Assembly: GCA_018675335.1 (NCBI GenBank)
Contig: JABGYH010000003.1
Location: 1-64,000, forward strand
Direction of reading: 5' to 3'
Source of the DNA: Candidatus Woesearchaeota archaeon
Lineage (GTDB): Archaea; Nanobdellota; Nanobdellia; Woesearchaeales; UBA11576
Length of the DNA stretch: 64,000 nt
Of this stretch, positions 62,370 to 64,000 are shown in pieces. Within the stretch, counting starts at the first letter, position 1, and the number at the start of each line of letters is the position of its first letter. The position numbers were made by a program, and so were the translations under genes. The notes beneath the pieces are model-generated. The model ran no database searches and was not told the origin of the DNA. It saw only the letters and a list, made by a program, of their open reading frames with translations.

Positions 62370-64000
62370 ATGACTGAAAAGAGGCGCGGATTAGTATTAG
62401 CAGTCATGCTACTTTCTATAATTATATTACTTTCAGCAGGAGTTTTTGCAGAAGGAACTTGTGAATTTCACGGACTATATTTTTATGATAAACCAACAGA
62501 TTCTGAAGTTACTAGTATGAAATATATGTTAGTTAATACTGCAGGAACAGATATTACCCCTGCAACACTCATCCAAATTGATGAATTTCTCAAATACGCA
62601 GGAAAAGAAATTTATCTTTATTCCTCCGCAAGTATTGAAGGATCCAAATGGTACAATAAATTATTATCAGGAAGAAGATCAAAAGCAATTGCTAAATATA
62701 TAGAAAAGATCGCACCTGGAACTAATGTTCATTATTCAGACACAACTTATTGGGGATGGAAAGAAAGAGGAGAAACAGATTATTGGGCTCCAATGTCCCC
62801 TGCAGAAATTGATTTTTATTCTAAAAAAAGACGAAAAAGTCTAAAAATTGCAGATGCAAAATTAATTCTTAATAGACGATTCATATTATCAGATCATGAG
62901 TTATTTGATCCTGCAACAGGATGGAACTCATTTAGTAAATCAACACCTAACACATTATATATTACAGGGTGTGCCGGATATAATCCTTGCGGTAATGAAA
63001 AACTAGATCCTGGAGAAGAATGTGATGATGGAAACTTAATTGATGGCGATGGATGTAATTCTAAATGCCAAAAAGAAAAACCTAAAGTTGAATGTGGAAA
63101 TGGAATAATTGAAACAGGCGAAGAATGTGATGATGGCAATAAAGTTGGAGGAGATGGTTGTAGTGCTAAATGCACACTCGAATCTTGTCCTACTACTGCA
63201 ATGTGCCTTCCAGCATCTGAATGTGATAAAAAAGATATTTTCCCAAATCCGGCCCAAGCACTATATAATAAATACTGCGAAAATACAAAAGAAGAAGGAT
63301 ATTTATGCTGCGCTAAAAATAATACTCCAATTTTAGCTGAATGTGGAAATGGAATACGAGAAGCAGGAGAAGACTGCGATGATGGAAACTTAGATGAATT
63401 TGATGGTTGTACAACCACATGTGTTTTTGGTTCTGGCTGTACTTGTCCATTCTTTAGCATACTAAGATTCTTTGGACTCGAAATTGCATCTCCTTGTGAT
63501 AGTTTATTTTACAAAATACTGCTTTGTTGGTTACCATTTTTACTTTTATTATTTTTACCAGTTCCATTTTTTAGAAGAAGAATCAAATTTATGAATCGAA
63601 ATTCATTAGTTCATGATGGCCCGCAAGACTGCCAGGAATTAAGAGAATTTTTAACAAATACAATTAAACTCAAAGAAGGAATTGCATTAAAAATAAAAGA
63701 AATCAATCAAAACATAGATAAATTATCCGCCGAATCATTAGCTGAATTCAAAAAAGGATTAAATGATTTAGCATTCTTATATGACTCAGACTCAGATGAT
63801 TACAAAAACTTAGCAACATCAACAAAAGATTACGAACAAATTTTAGCACTATACTTAGATATAGTTCACATGTTACTAGCTCTTGAAGCAAAAGAAAATA
63901 GATTACTTGAAATTCTTAAAGAGATCGAGGAAGGAAAATGGGAACATTGCGGACTTGATCTTGAACGTAAAAAAGAAGTTATTGCAGAATTAAAACCAAT
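62370..64000 (+). CDS. Secreted membrane protein: OmpA-like segment plus Cys-rich repeats (3' cut off)
   Basis: An ORF from ATG 62370 that runs past the window end. A signal or first membrane helix (LVLAVMLLSIIILLSAGVFA) is followed by SSASIEGSKWYNKLLSGRRSKAIAKYI, which resembles the NxxLSxxRAxxVxxYL core of OmpA/MotB-type domains. Then come four Cys-rich units of the form CGNGIxExGEECDDGNxxxGDGCSxxC (coding about 62985-63430), a repeat family known from myxococci and other bacteria. A further membrane helix (about 63513-63575) and a long helical cytoplasmic part follow. TTTATAAAT (62338-62346) lies 24-32 bases before the ATG. It would be an exposed, disulphide-rich surface protein. Confidence 0.75.
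   Translation, partial: MTEKRRGLVLAVMLLSIIILLSAGVFAEGTCEFHGLYFYDKPTDSEVTSMKYMLVNTAGTDITPATLIQIDEFLKYAGKEIYLYSSASIEGSKWYNKLLSGRRSKAIAKYIEKIAPGTNVHYSDTTYWGWKERGETDYWAPMSPAEIDFYSKKRRKSLKIADAKLILNRRFILSDHELFDPATGWNSFSKSTPNTLYITGCAGYNPCGNEKLDPGEECDDGNLIDGDGCNSKCQKEKPKVECGNGIIETGEECDDGNKVGGDGCSAKCTLESCPTTAMCLPASECDKKDIFPNPAQALYNKYCENTKEEGYLCCAKNNTPILAECGNGIREAGEDCDDGNLDEFDGCTTTCVFGSGCTCPFFSILRFFGLEIASPCDSLFYKILLCWLPFLLLLFLPVPFFRRRIKFMNRNSLVHDGPQDCQELREFLTNTIKLKEGIALKIKEINQNIDKLSAESLAEFKKGLNDLAFLYDSDSDDYKNLATSTKDYEQILALYLDIVHMLLALEAKENRLLEILKEIEEGKWEHCGLDLERKKEVIAELKP

Noticed and set aside
62894-63460. Long minus-strand ORF of 188 codons
   Set aside because: It is antisense to the Cys-rich repeats of the plus-strand gene, whose motifs and codon pattern are clearly real.

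Overview
The window is AT-rich and almost certainly archaeal. It encodes ribosomal protein L15e, an MCM helicase, Rad50 with a zinc hook and a tRNA-Tyr gene with an intron in the anticodon loop. Many genes have a TATA element 25-35 bases before the start codon (leaderless style), while others have a Shine-Dalgarno motif. Small lipoproteins, many short zinc-ribbon proteins, S-layer-like proteins with a C-terminal membrane anchor and giant cysteine-rich surface proteins fit a DPANN-type genome, perhaps Woesearchaeota-like. That placement is inference; no rRNA is present to settle it.

Layout. 1-5.7 kb: an unknown protein and two paralogous proteins that join leucine-rich repeats to a guanylate-kinase-like P-loop domain. 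5.7-5.95 kb: a non-coding, locally GC-richer stretch with a repeated 26-base block, a candidate structured RNA. 6-9.3 kb: an acetyltransferase, a secreted barrel-like protein ending in Phe, a lipoprotein and a receiver-GGDEF protein, which is rare in archaea. 9.3-13.5 kb: an S-layer-type protein with a leader that can form a hairpin. 13.6-19.2 kb: purine phosphoribosyltransferase, ferredoxin, L15e, a glycosyltransferase and zinc-ribbon proteins. 19.2-21.4 kb: an M42-like peptidase gene broken by an in-frame TAA, and a cell-surface lipoprotein. 21.7-33.8 kb: Rad50, a nucleotidyltransferase, a racemase, membrane proteins, a hydrolase, a HIT protein, a radical SAM protein and an S51 peptidase.

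33,873-42,236 is an integrated mobile element of about 8.4 kb. It is bounded by a perfect 23-bp direct repeat whose right copy covers the 3' end of the tRNA-Tyr gene. It carries a tyrosine integrase with a C-terminal zinc ribbon, a serine recombinase, its own MCM helicase, a winged-helix/zinc protein that may be a replication initiator, an AbrB-like regulator with a palindromic operator in a divergent promoter region, a membrane-tethered PD-(D/E)xK-like nuclease and several microproteins. No capsid or packaging gene is visible, so an integrated plasmid is the best reading.

42.2-43.8 kb holds the intact tRNA-Tyr, a RelE/ParE-like toxin with its partner and two paralogous small proteins. 43.8-53 kb has an iron-sulphur protein and a three-gene surface operon headed by a 2,053-residue protein with about 16 Cys/Asp-rich repeats. 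53-62.2 kb contains an RlmN-like radical SAM enzyme, oligoendopeptidase F, a J-domain protein, an SNF2 helicase coupled to a coiled-coil protein, a slipin, an MFS transporter and a PIN-domain protein. The last gene (62,370 to the window end, cut off) joins an OmpA-like segment to cysteine-rich repeats. A large part of the coding capacity goes to the cell surface.
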